Of a stretch of 7,430 nucleotides of DNA, positions 1-7,430 are shown piece by piece (position 1 is the stretch's first letter; each line of letters starts with the position of its first letter). Source of the DNA: Lentisphaeria bacterium (lineage in GTDB: Bacteria > Verrucomicrobiota > Lentisphaeria > Oligosphaerales > Oligosphaeraceae); contig JAEEXV010000382.1 of NCBI GenBank assembly GCA_016287975.1, forward strand, positions 1 to 7,430, written 5' to 3'. The notes beneath the pieces are model-generated. The model was not told where the DNA came from. It ran no database searches and worked only from the letters and a program-made list of their open reading frames with translations. A program made the position numbers and the translations under genes.

Positions 1-807
1 ACCCTGCGCGCGGCGGCGGCCTGCGGCGCGCAGACGCGCCTTCTGGCGGTGACGGGGGACGACGAGGACGGCGACTTCTTCCGCCAGGCGATGGCGGCGG
101 CGGGCGTGGATACGGGGCATGTGCGGGGGCTGCCCGCGTTCGCGACCGACTGCTGCGTGGCGCTGGTGACGCCCGACGGCGAGCGCACGATGCTGCCGAT
201 GCTGGGGGCGGGCGCGCATGTGGACGCGGTGCCGTTCGGCGCGGAGGATTTGTCGGGAGGGGACTGGCTGCATTTCGAGGGGTATGCGACGCGGTATCCG
301 CAGACGCTGGAGCGGCTGCAGGCGCTGGCGGACGCGCGGGATCTGGCGATGTCGCTGGATCTGGGGGCGGCGACGCTGGTGCGGGAATGCCGACCCGCGT
401 TTGAGGATGCCATTTTCAGCCATCCACTGGAAGTGCTTTGCGGCAACCTCGACGAGGTGCGCGCCTACACTGGCGAGCAGGACGAGGAGGAGACGATCGC
501 CCATTTCGGGGGCCTGGCGCGGTGCTGCGTGGTGCTGAAGGGCGCCAAGGGCGCGTCGTTGCTCACGGCGGAGAATGACCTGAGGAAGCTCCCGATTGGC
601 GTGAGCGAGATCCGCGCTGACCGCAATGATGTCCCCGCGGCGCCGTTGCCGGGAAGACTCGTGGACACGGTGGGGGCGGGGGATTCATGGCTGGGGGCGT
701 TCCTGGCGGAGGTGCTGGGCTCGGCGGATGTCGTCGAGGCGGCGGAGCGCGCATGCGCCTTCGCCGCGGGCGTGGTCTGCCGAAAGGGCGCGCAGATGCA
801 GGATTGA
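1..807 (+). CDS. PfkB-family kinase, adenosine-kinase-like (5' partial)
   Basis: Likely an ATP-dependent small-molecule kinase of the ribokinase/PfkB fold, cytoplasmic. The frame is open from base 1, so the true start lies to the left. A GTG at 49 is internal, because the sequence before it (ending QTRLLAV) reads as normal family sequence leading into the conserved G-D-D-x-x-G turn. About 268 codons are present. The PfkB C-terminal signature DTVGAGDSW is at codons 222-230, with D228 as the expected catalytic base and GAG as the anion hole. An NxxE motif (NLDE, codons 149-152), used for Mg/ATP binding in the family, is also present. The stretches [11 protein letters not shown] and LHFEGY resemble bacterial adenosine-kinase-type members more than ribokinase or fructokinase. 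The next gene, ahcY, makes adenosine, which supports that substrate. Fold and family are secure; the substrate is inferred, and a nucleoside or sugar kinase remains possible. Confidence 0.85.
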   Translation, partial: TLRAAAACGAQTRLLAVTGDDEDGDFFRQAMAAAGVDTGHVRGLPAFATDCCVALVTPDGERTMLPMLGAGAHVDAVPFGAEDLSGGDWLHFEGYATRYPQTLERLQALADARDLAMSLDLGAATLVRECRPAFEDAIFSHPLEVLCGNLDEVRAYTGEQDEEETIAHFGGLARCCVVLKGAKGASLLTAENDLRKLPIGVSEIRADRNDVPAAPLPGRLVDTVGAGDSWLGAFLAEVLGSADVVEAAERACAFAAGVVCRKGAQMQD

Positions 808-812
808 AGGAG
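807..812 (+). promoter_or_regulatory. Shine-Dalgarno site of ahcY
   Basis: AAGGAG, 9 nt before the ATG at 822 and overlapping the last base of the upstream kinase stop codon. It selects ATG 822 over the in-frame upstream codons that extend back into the kinase gene. It is the clearest ribosome binding site in the window. Confidence 0.8.
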
Positions 813-821
813 AAGACAACA

Positions 822-2231
822 ATGATACGCAACGAGAAATGCTGGATCGCGGACGCGGGGCTGGCGCAGGTCGGCCGCCGCGAGATTGAGATGAGCGAGG
901 TGGAGATGCCCGGGCTGATGGCGTGCCGCGAGAAGTACGGGCCGTCGCAGCCGCTGAAGGGCTTTCGGATTTCGGGCAGCCTGCACATGACCACGGAGAC
1001 GGCGGTGCTGATCGAGACGCTGAAGGCGCTCGGCGCCGACGTGCGCTGGGCCTCCTGCAACATCTTCTCGACGCGCGACAGCGCCGCCGCCGCGATCGCC
1101 GCGACGGGCACGCCCGTCTTCGCGTGGAAGGGCGAGACGCTCAAGGACTACTGGGAATGCACGCTGCAGGCGCTCTCGTTCCCCGACGGCAAGGGCCCGA
1201 ACATGATCGTCGACGACGGCGGGGACGCGACGCTGATGATGCACCTGGGCTACGCCGCCGAGGAGAATCCCTCGGCGCTGGAGTGCGACGCCTCGGCGCA
1301 CGAGGACGAGCGCGAACTCAAGGCGCTCCTGAAGCGCCTGCTTGCGGAGCGCCCTGGCTTCTGGCATCGCGCCGTGCCCGAGTGCCGCGGGTGCTCGGAG
1401 GAGACGACGACGGGCGTCCACCGCCTCTACCAGCGCGAGGCGGCAGGCAAACTGCTCTTCCCCGCGGTCAACGTCAACGATTCGGTGACCAAGTCCAAGT
1501 TCGACAACACCTACGGCTGCCGTGAAAGCCTGGTGGACGGCATCAAGCGCGCGACCGACGTGATGGTCGCGGGCAAACTGTGCGTCGTCTGTGGCTACGG
1601 CGACGTCGGCAAGGGCTGCGCGCAGGCGCTGCGCGGCATGGGCGGGCGCGTCGTGGTGACGGAGGCAGACCCCATCTGCGCCCTGCAGGCGGCGATGGAG
1701 GGCTACCAGGTCGCGACGCTGGACGAAGTCGTGGGGCAGGGCGACCTCTTCGTCACCTGCACTGGCAACTGCGACATCATCACGCTGGAGGCGATGAAGC
1801 GGATGCGGGATTCGGCGATCGTCTGCAACATCGGGCACTTCGACGACGAGATCCAGGTCTCGGAACTGCAGGCGTGCCCTGGCGTCGTCTGCGAACCCGT
1901 CAAGCCGCAGGTGGACAAGTACCGCTTCCCCGACGGGCACTGCATCATCCTGCTGGCGGCGGGCCGCCTGGTGAACCTGGGCTGCGCGACAGGCCATCCG
2001 TCGTTCGTGATGAGCTGCTCGTTCGCGAACCAGGTGCTGGCGCAGATCAAACTGGCGACCGAGACGCTGCCGACAGCCGTCTATCGGCTGCCGAAGGAAC
2101 TGGACGAGGAGGTGGCGCGGCTGCATCTGGGCAAGCTCGGCGTGCATCTGACCACGCTGACCCAGAAGCAGGCCGACTACATCGGCGTCCCCGTGAACGG
2201 CCCCTACAAGCCAGACTACTACCGCTACTGA
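822..2231 (+). CDS. ahcY: Adenosylhomocysteinase (SAH hydrolase)
   Basis: Reversibly cleaves S-adenosyl-L-homocysteine to homocysteine and adenosine, using tightly bound NAD; part of the activated methyl cycle, cytoplasmic, usually a homotetramer. The protein has 469 residues and looks intact. Visible landmarks: SLHMTTET (52-60, substrate His55), SCNIFSTRD (78-86), DDGGD (131-135), EETTTGVH (193-200), [10 protein letters not shown] (220-229; K224 and D228 match the catalytic Lys/Asp pair), YGCRES (231-236), the NAD-binding GYGDVGKG (258-265), GHFDDEI (338-344), GHPSF (391-395) and a C-terminal YKPDYYRY whose Lys463 and Tyr467 match residues that reach the neighbouring subunit's NAD. About 40 extra residues after DDGGDAT (roughly 140-180) match the insertion found in many bacterial enzymes and explain the length compared with about 430 in mammals. 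It starts 14 nt after the kinase gene and ends 4 nt before the next gene. Confidence 0.98.
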   Translation: MIRNEKCWIADAGLAQVGRREIEMSEVEMPGLMACREKYGPSQPLKGFRISGSLHMTTETAVLIETLKALGADVRWASCNIFSTRDSAAAAIAATGTPVFAWKGETLKDYWECTLQALSFPDGKGPNMIVDDGGDATLMMHLGYAAEENPSALECDASAHEDERELKALLKRLLAERPGFWHRAVPECRGCSEETTTGVHRLYQREAAGKLLFPAVNVNDSVTKSKFDNTYGCRESLVDGIKRATDVMVAGKLCVVCGYGDVGKGCAQALRGMGGRVVVTEADPICALQAAMEGYQVATLDEVVGQGDLFVTCTGNCDIITLEAMKRMRDSAIVCNIGHFDDEIQVSELQACPGVVCEPVKPQVDKYRFPDGHCIILLAAGRLVNLGCATGHPSFVMSCSFANQVLAQIKLATETLPTAVYRLPKELDEEVARLHLGKLGVHLTTLTQKQADYIGVPVNGPYKPDYYRY

Positions 2232-2235
2232 CGCC

Positions 2236-2880
2236 ATGGAGCAGGGCTGGATCGATCCAGAGTGGCGCGCGCGCCTGGAGGAAAAGGGGCTGGCGACGCT
2301 CGCGGCGGCGCTCGCCTTCGACGCAGGCGACTGCCTCTCGCGCCACCCGCGCCGCGGCCGCACCACCCGCGTAGTGCTGGCGGACGGCACGGCGGTCTTC
2401 GTCAAGACCGACAACTTCACCTATTTCAAGCAGGTCTGCAAGGACCTGTGGCATTTCCGCAGGCCGACGCCGAACTCGGTCAAGGAGCGCGCGGCCTACG
2501 AGTGGCTCGCCGCGCGCGGCTTCACGGTGCCTCGGGTCGTGGCGTGGTGGCGGCGGACGACGCTGGGCTATCCAGGCCCCGCGGCGATGGTCACGCTGCC
2601 AGTCCCTGGGCGTCCGCTGGATGTCTTGGTGAAGGAGCGCGGGGCGGATGCGTGCGCGGCGGAGATTGCCGCGGTCGAGGCGGTGTGGCGGCGGATGCTG
2701 GAGGCGGGGTGCGACTGGCCCGACCACAAGCCCGAGCATTTCTTCGTGACGCCAGGACTCCAGGTCGGGATGATCGACCTGGAGCGCTTCCAGGCCCTGC
2801 CGCGGCCGATGCCCGAGGCGGAGGTCGCGGCGCGCCTCGCGCATTTCCGAAGCATGGCGGTGAACGGCACGCGGAAGTGA
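2236..2880 (+). CDS. Kdo/WaaP-type lipopolysaccharide-kinase-like protein
   Basis: Probable small kinase of the Kdo kinase/WaaP (RfaP, InaA) superfamily, whose known members phosphorylate lipopolysaccharide core sugars at the inner face of the cytoplasmic membrane. It has 214 residues, with no signal peptide or membrane segment. A plausible ATP-binding lysine is K57 (AVFVKTDN), followed by E84 (SVKERAAYEW). The catalytic loop is WPDHKPEHFFV at 161-171; it aligns with the protein-kinase HRDLKPEN loop, so D163 would be the catalytic Asp and H168 takes the Asn place, as in WaaP proteins. MIDLERF at 179-185 supplies the metal-binding D181 (DFG equivalent). It is shorter than E. coli WaaP (about 265). 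ATG 2236 follows the ahcY stop by 4 nt with no visible Shine-Dalgarno, which suggests translational coupling. No other envelope genes are in view, so the substrate is unknown. Confidence 0.75.
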   Translation: MEQGWIDPEWRARLEEKGLATLAAALAFDAGDCLSRHPRRGRTTRVVLADGTAVFVKTDNFTYFKQVCKDLWHFRRPTPNSVKERAAYEWLAARGFTVPRVVAWWRRTTLGYPGPAAMVTLPVPGRPLDVLVKERGADACAAEIAAVEAVWRRMLEAGCDWPDHKPEHFFVTPGLQVGMIDLERFQALPRPMPEAEVAARLAHFRSMAVNGTRK

Positions 2881-2883
2881 GGT
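2879..2883 (+). promoter_or_regulatory. Probable ribosome binding site of uvrB
   Basis: GAGGT, overlapping the stop codon of the upstream kinase-like gene and ending 4 nt before the ATG at 2888. It is short and rather close, but it is the only purine-rich match in front of a start that is independently well supported by the UvrB N-terminus. Confidence 0.45.
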
Positions 2884-2887
2884 CGCC

Positions 2888-4894
<2,007 letters not shown>

Positions 4895-4904
4895 CCGCAT
4901 GCGG
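4895..4904. repeat. 10-bp perfect palindrome at the convergent gene junction
   Basis: CCGCATGCGG starts right after the uvrB stop codon and fills most of the 12-nt gap before the stop of the opposing esterase gene. A larger imperfect pairing is possible around it: GCCCC at 4870-4874 with GGGGC at 4903-4907, enclosing a CGCCG/CGGCG hairpin at 4877-4890. No T-run follows on either strand, so it is not a convincing intrinsic terminator. It could act as a weak bidirectional barrier or be chance in GC-rich DNA. Confidence 0.4.
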
Positions 4905-4906
4905 GG

Positions 4907-5563
4907 CTATTGCGGCAGGAATTTCCGCAGTTCGGGAAGGATGGTGTCGGCGACGATGCGGTTGCCTGCGGCGTTGGGGTGGTTCTTGTCGCTCCAGAGG
5001 TCCTTGCGGCCCTTGGGGGTGATGGCGCACTGCATGTCGGGGACGTAGCCGCAGTGGTATTTTTCGACCAGCGCGCGCTCGATGATGGCGAGGCCCGCGG
5101 CGTAGTGGTCGAGGGGGAGCCCCGCGCGGCCGAAGTCGGGGACGGCGCCGCCAGGGAGCGCGTCGTTGCCGAAGCAGCTGATGAGGACGACTTTCGCGCC
5201 TGCGGCGGTGCATTGCGCGACGATGCTCTCGTAGTCGCGCTGGAGGTCGGCGAGGGTGCGCTTGCGGCGCCAGTAGTCGTTGGCGCCGAGGCCGAGGACA
5301 ACAACCTGCGGATGATGGTCGAGCACGGCCGCCTGGATGCGCGCGAGGCCGCCGCCGATGGTGTCGCCGCCCTTGCCGCTGTTGACGAGGCGGCATCCAG
5401 GCAGGGAGGCCTGGAGCATGTCGGAGTAGCGCCCGCCAGGTCCGCCGCAGGAGGTCAGGCTGTCGCCGAAGCAGACGATGACGGGCGGTTCGGCGGGCTG
5501 GTGGCGGCAGGCGGCGGCGCCGAAAAGCAGGGTGGCGGCGAGGGCGGACATGAGGATGCGCAT
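4907..5563 (-). CDS. SGNH/GDSL esterase, predicted lipoprotein
   Basis: Predicted envelope-anchored serine esterase or lipase of the SGNH fold, close in pattern to TesA/arylesterase proteins. The protein has 218 residues from the ATG at 5563. Residues 1-19 form a lipoprotein signal peptide (MRILMSALAATLLFGAAAC) with C19 as the lipidation site. Block I is CFGDSLTSCGG with nucleophile S35; block II is NSGKGGDT (N61, G63) followed by GGLARIQAAVLDHHPQVVVL; block III is GLGANDYW (N95); block V is SDKNHPN with D192 and H195 completing the triad. The frame stays open upstream to 6091 through the tandem repeat. The signal peptide fixes the start at 5563, since 176 extra low-complexity residues would bury it. 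No Shine-Dalgarno is visible. It lies downstream of a carbohydrate-enzyme-like gene on the same strand, so it may remove acyl groups from glycans, but the substrate cannot be read from the sequence. Confidence 0.9.
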   Translation of the reverse strand: MRILMSALAATLLFGAAACRHQPAEPPVIVCFGDSLTSCGGPGGRYSDMLQASLPGCRLVNSGKGGDTIGGGLARIQAAVLDHHPQVVVLGLGANDYWRRKRTLADLQRDYESIVAQCTAAGAKVVLISCFGNDALPGGAVPDFGRAGLPLDHYAAGLAIIERALVEKYHCGYVPDMQCAITPKGRKDLWSDKNHPNAAGNRIVADTILPELRKFLPQ

Positions 5564-5672
5564 GGGGATGGTGATTTTTGAGGTATGGATTTTGGACGGG
5601 AGACGCCGGCTTGGAACCAGGGCATTTCCCCGCCCCAAGAATGGGCCGGCACAGAACGCTGGGCTCCCCGAT
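5564..5672. other. Non-repeat leader between the esterase gene and the repeat array
   Basis: About 109 nt directly upstream of the esterase start. It is less G-rich than the adjoining array and contains short A/T runs (such as ATTTTTGAGG near 5574-5583) but no convincing -35/-10 pair and no ribosome binding site on the - strand. Any promoter for the esterase would have to lie here or within the repeats. Confidence 0.5.
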
Positions 5673-5732
5673 GGGTCTGGAGTCTTGGGTCTGGGATGGG
5701 TCTGAAGTCTTGGGTCTTGGGTCCCCGAAGAT

Positions 5733-5756
5733 GGGTCTTGGGTCTGGGGTCTGGGG
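5733..5756 (+). other. Predicted G-quadruplex motif 1
   Basis: Four G-runs (GGG, GGG, GGGG, GGGG) separated by loops TCTT, TCT and TCT. This meets the usual rule of four runs of at least three G with loops of 1-7 nt. It lies on the strand that is the template for the flanking - strand genes. Confidence 0.6.
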
Positions 5757-5892
5757 TCCCCGAAGTCGGGTCTGAAGTCTTGGGTCTGGGGTCCCCGAAG
5801 TCGGGTCTGAAGTCTTGGGTCTTGGGTCCCGAAGATGGGTCTTGGGTCTTGGGTCCCCGAAGATGGGTCTTGGGTCTTGGGTCCCCGAAGAT

Positions 5893-5916
5893 GGGTCTGG
5901 GGTCTTGGGTCTTGGG
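5893..5916 (+). other. Predicted G-quadruplex motif 2
   Basis: G-runs GGG, GGGG, GGG, GGG with loops TCT, TCTT and TCTT, in the first copy of the 62-nt block. Confidence 0.6.
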
Positions 5917-5954
5917 TCCCGAAGATGGGTCTTGGGTCTTGGGTCCCCGAAGAT

Positions 5955-5978
5955 GGGTCTGGGGTCTTGGGTCTTGGG
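5955..5978 (+). other. Predicted G-quadruplex motif 3
   Basis: The same run and loop pattern as motif 2 (GGG, GGGG, GGG, GGG; loops 3, 4, 4 nt), in the second copy of the 62-nt block. Its presence here follows from the duplication. Confidence 0.6.
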
Positions 5979-6023
5979 TCCCCGAAGAAGGGGCTTGGGT
6001 CCCGAAGAAGGGTCTGGGGATCG

Positions 6024-7430
6024 CTATTCCAGGCACACGATGGTGTAGACCTTGAGTAGGCCAGCGGGGAGGACGGCGGAGACTGCGCCATTGGCTTCCT
6101 GTTTCCATTGCAAGGGCTTGCGGCCTTGGAAGTCGGGGGAGACGGCGTAGACCTGCGAGACGGGGCGGGCGGGCTGGCGGAGGGTGAAGCGGATGTCCTT
6201 GGCGATTGGCGGGAAGACGCTGGCGGGGATGACGTCGGTCATGACCTCGCCCTTTTTGAGCCAGTCGGCGCCAGTGGCGTTGAGGAAGTGGACGAGCGTC
6301 CGTCTGGGCTCGTTGTAGATGGTGGCGTAGACCTTGCGGGGTGCGTCGGTCTCCCAGACGCGGGCGTCGGCGAGGATGCGGCCGAGTTCGGCGTGGAGGA
6401 GGTCGGCAAGCGCGTCGTCCCGCTCGAAGCCCCACTTGCCGCCGACGCCGCCCTCCATGGCGTACATGGCGGCGGTGAGGCGTGTGGTCTGGTAGAACAG
6501 GCGGCCCTTGCCGACTTTCCGCTCGAAGTAGACGGGGATGCGGATCTTATCGCCGAGGGCGGCGTACCAGGCGCAAGGGGCGTTGGTGAGGGGCTTGGGG
6601 GCGAAGCAGATGGCGGGGGCTTTCAGCGGGAGCGCGCGGCCGTCCGAGGCGATGAGTTTCGGGATGCCCTTTTCGGCGCGGGGACGCAGCTGGAAGCCGA
6701 GGAACTGCTGGAGGGGCCAGACGGGGCGGCGGATGCCGAGTTCATTGCAGGAGGCGGCGATGTCGGAGCAGAGGAGGGTGCCGCCGTCGCGGACGAATTG
6801 GAAGATGGCGTCGAGCTGGCGGTCGTCGAGGCAGGCGGAGGAGCCGATGGAGAGGACCTTGAACTGGCGCAGCGTCTCGGGGGCGAGGGCGTTTTCGCCG
6901 ACGATGAGATAGGGGACGTGCATTTCCTCGAGGGTCTGGGCGAGGCCGAAGAGGGCGTCGATGTTGCTGACGCCCGAGTTCCAGTCGCGGCTGTTCCTGG
7001 AGTAGAGCAGGGCGACCTCGGCGACCTCGCGGGCGGTGCGGCGGTCCATGTTGTCGGGATGGGAATTGAAGGCCTGGAAGTCGCTTGCGCCAGGAGGCGG
7101 CGGCGTGTGGACGAGGAGCGCCTGCTGGCCGTTCATGTTGCTGAGGGCGTAGCCGAAGTAGCGCGCTTCGTGGGCGTTGTTGTAGAAGATTCCCCAGACG
7201 GGGGCGCCGTAGGAGAAGCGGAAGAGGTTGAAGGCCTTGCGGTAGGGGGCGAGGGCGCGGGCGCTGGCGAGCGGGTTGCGGGTCATGATCTCGGTGCCGA
7301 AGAAGTTGACGGCGCGGGCGAGTTCCTCCAGGTCGGAGGAGACCTTGTTGCTGGGGAGGGAGCGGATGAAGCCCCAGTGGGTGGAGTACATCGAGAAGAC
7401 GAGGTGCGGGTTGATGGGCTTGAGTTCCCG
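6024..7430 (-). CDS. Glycoside-hydrolase-like protein with beta-galactosidase-trimerisation-like domain (5' partial)
   Basis: The gene reads leftward from the right edge. The frame is open through 7430, so the ATG at 7389-7391 is probably internal and the N-terminus is missing; 468 codons are present. I do not recognise an exact family. Counting from the edge, codons 1-85 (with NPHLVFSMYSTHW and FFGTEIMTRN) look like the last strands of a TIM-barrel hydrolase. About 135-235 (AEVALLYSRNSRDW, MHVPYLIVGENAL, FKVLSIGSSACLDD, FVRDGGTLLCS) reads like the class-I-amidotransferase-like fold that follows the barrel in GH42-type beta-galactosidases. The remainder (VGKGRLFYQTTRL near 305-317, TLVHFLNATG near 378-387, then a beta-rich tail) resembles their C-terminal domains. 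Likely role: glycan breakdown, perhaps extracytoplasmic, but any signal peptide and the catalytic acids lie outside or were not identified. It stops 7 nt before the repeat array, with the esterase gene beyond. Confidence 0.6.
   Translation of the reverse strand, partial: RELKPINPHLVFSMYSTHWGFIRSLPSNKVSSDLEELARAVNFFGTEIMTRNPLASARALAPYRKAFNLFRFSYGAPVWGIFYNNAHEARYFGYALSNMNGQQALLVHTPPPPGASDFQAFNSHPDNMDRRTAREVAEVALLYSRNSRDWNSGVSNIDALFGLAQTLEEMHVPYLIVGENALAPETLRQFKVLSIGSSACLDDRQLDAIFQFVRDGGTLLCSDIAASCNELGIRRPVWPLQQFLGFQLRPRAEKGIPKLIASDGRALPLKAPAICFAPKPLTNAPCAWYAALGDKIRIPVYFERKVGKGRLFYQTTRLTAAMYAMEGGVGGKWGFERDDALADLLHAELGRILADARVWETDAPRKVYATIYNEPRRTLVHFLNATGADWLKKGEVMTDVIPASVFPPIAKDIRFTLRQPARPVSQVYAVSPDFQGRKPLQWKQEANGAVSAVLPAGLLKVYTIVCLE

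Larger units (their letters stand above)
5858..5982. repeat. Near-perfect duplication of a 62/63-nt block inside the array
   Basis: Positions 5858-5919 (62 nt) and 5920-5982 (63 nt) match in every heptamer word and in word order. The only difference is one extra C at the end of the second copy. Each copy consists of a four-word unit followed by a five-word unit. The near-identity points to a recent duplication of a pair of units, later than the expansion of the basic repeat. Confidence 0.9.
5673..6016. repeat. Hierarchical heptanucleotide tandem repeat (G-rich minisatellite)
   Basis: Nearly the whole segment parses into 7-nt words on the + strand: GGGTCTT, GGGTCTG, GGGTCCC, CGAAGAT, CGAAGTC, AAGTCTT and close variants. 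The CGAAG word marks longer units. It occurs at 5726, 5761, 5796, 5830, 5858, 5886, 5920, 5948, 5983 and 6003, giving spacings of 35, 35, 34, 28, 28, 34, 28, 35 and 20. The 28s and 35s are four and five words, and each 34 is a 35 that lost one C from GGGTCCC. The array begins 7 nt after the stop codon of the upstream - strand gene and ends about 110 nt before the esterase start. There are no unique spacers, so it is not CRISPR. Frames are open through it, but the predicted peptides are simple permuted heptapeptides, so I treat it as non-coding. Function unknown. Confidence 0.95.

Noticed and set aside
49..51. GTG at 49 as the start of the PfkB-family gene
   Set aside because: The frame is open to base 1 and the preceding residues fit the family just before its G-D-D-x-x-G turn. 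Starting here would remove the N-terminal part of the fold.
808..821. SAH riboswitch upstream of ahcY
   Set aside because: Only 14 nt separate the kinase stop from the ahcY start, which leaves no room for an aptamer. If one exists it would be upstream of the whole operon, outside the window.
465..2420. 651-codon open frame on the - strand opposite the kinase and ahcY genes
   Set aside because: It is antisense to ahcY, which is identified beyond doubt by its motifs. Its Arg/Ala/His-rich product has no recognisable motif. Long antisense frames are expected in GC-rich coding DNA.
5673..6016. CRISPR array
   Set aside because: Units are 28-35 nt, but there are no unique spacers between repeats; the whole unit is itself made of 7-nt words, and no cas genes are nearby.
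5673..6016. Telomere-like repeat, suggested by the similarity of GGGTCTT to 7-nt plant-type telomere repeats
   Set aside because: The array is interstitial between two genes, irregular in word content and contains CGAAG markers. The resemblance is limited to G-run periodicity.
5478..6059. Several + strand open frames encoding Gly-Leu-Trp-Val-rich repeats
   Set aside because: All are translations of the same heptamer array in different frames. The frames give permutations of one heptapeptide, which is the mark of a DNA-level repeat, not of a selected protein.
5455..6435. 326-codon - strand open frame across the repeat into the hydrolase-like gene
   Set aside because: It is a shifted frame of the hydrolase-like gene that stays open only because the heptamer repeat has no stops.

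Overview
The window is GC-rich throughout (roughly two thirds G+C by eye) and carries six protein genes in two blocks that face each other, plus one striking non-coding repeat array. The organism is probably a Gram-negative bacterium: it has a Kdo/WaaP-type lipopolysaccharide-kinase-like protein and a lipoprotein with a lipobox. The GC-rich genome, a glycoside-hydrolase-like protein, weak or absent Shine-Dalgarno sites at several starts and a G-rich intergenic minisatellite would fit the Verrucomicrobiota/Kiritimatiellota/Lentisphaerota group. That placement is a low-confidence impression, not something the sequence proves.

Block 1 (1-4894, + strand) is a tight run of four genes with gaps of 14, 4 and 7 nt: a 5'-truncated PfkB-family kinase resembling adenosine kinases, adenosylhomocysteinase (ahcY), a small Kdo/WaaP-like kinase, and excinuclease ABC subunit B (uvrB). 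The first two make metabolic sense together. AhcY splits S-adenosylhomocysteine into homocysteine and adenosine, and an adenosine kinase would remove the adenosine, pulling a reversible reaction forward. The other two genes look like housekeeping passengers of the same transcript.

Block 2 (4907-7430, - strand) holds a large secreted-carbohydrate-enzyme-like protein cut off by the right edge (6024-7430), and downstream of it a small SGNH/GDSL esterase lipoprotein (4907-5563). The two blocks converge with only 12 nt between the stop codons of uvrB and the esterase, and a perfect 10-bp palindrome sits in and just beyond that gap.

Between the two - strand genes lies a 460-nt intergenic region (5564-6023). 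About 344 nt of it (5673-6016) is a hierarchical tandem repeat built almost entirely of 7-nt words (GGGTCTT, GGGTCTG, GGGTCCC, CGAAGAT and variants). These are arranged into 28/34/35-nt units, and two of those units form a 62/63-nt block that is itself duplicated. The + strand contains at least three canonical G-quadruplex motifs. Because 7 is not a multiple of 3 and the words contain no stops, reading frames run open through the array and can mislead gene callers; in particular they extend the esterase gene falsely upstream. This array is the most unusual thing in the window.
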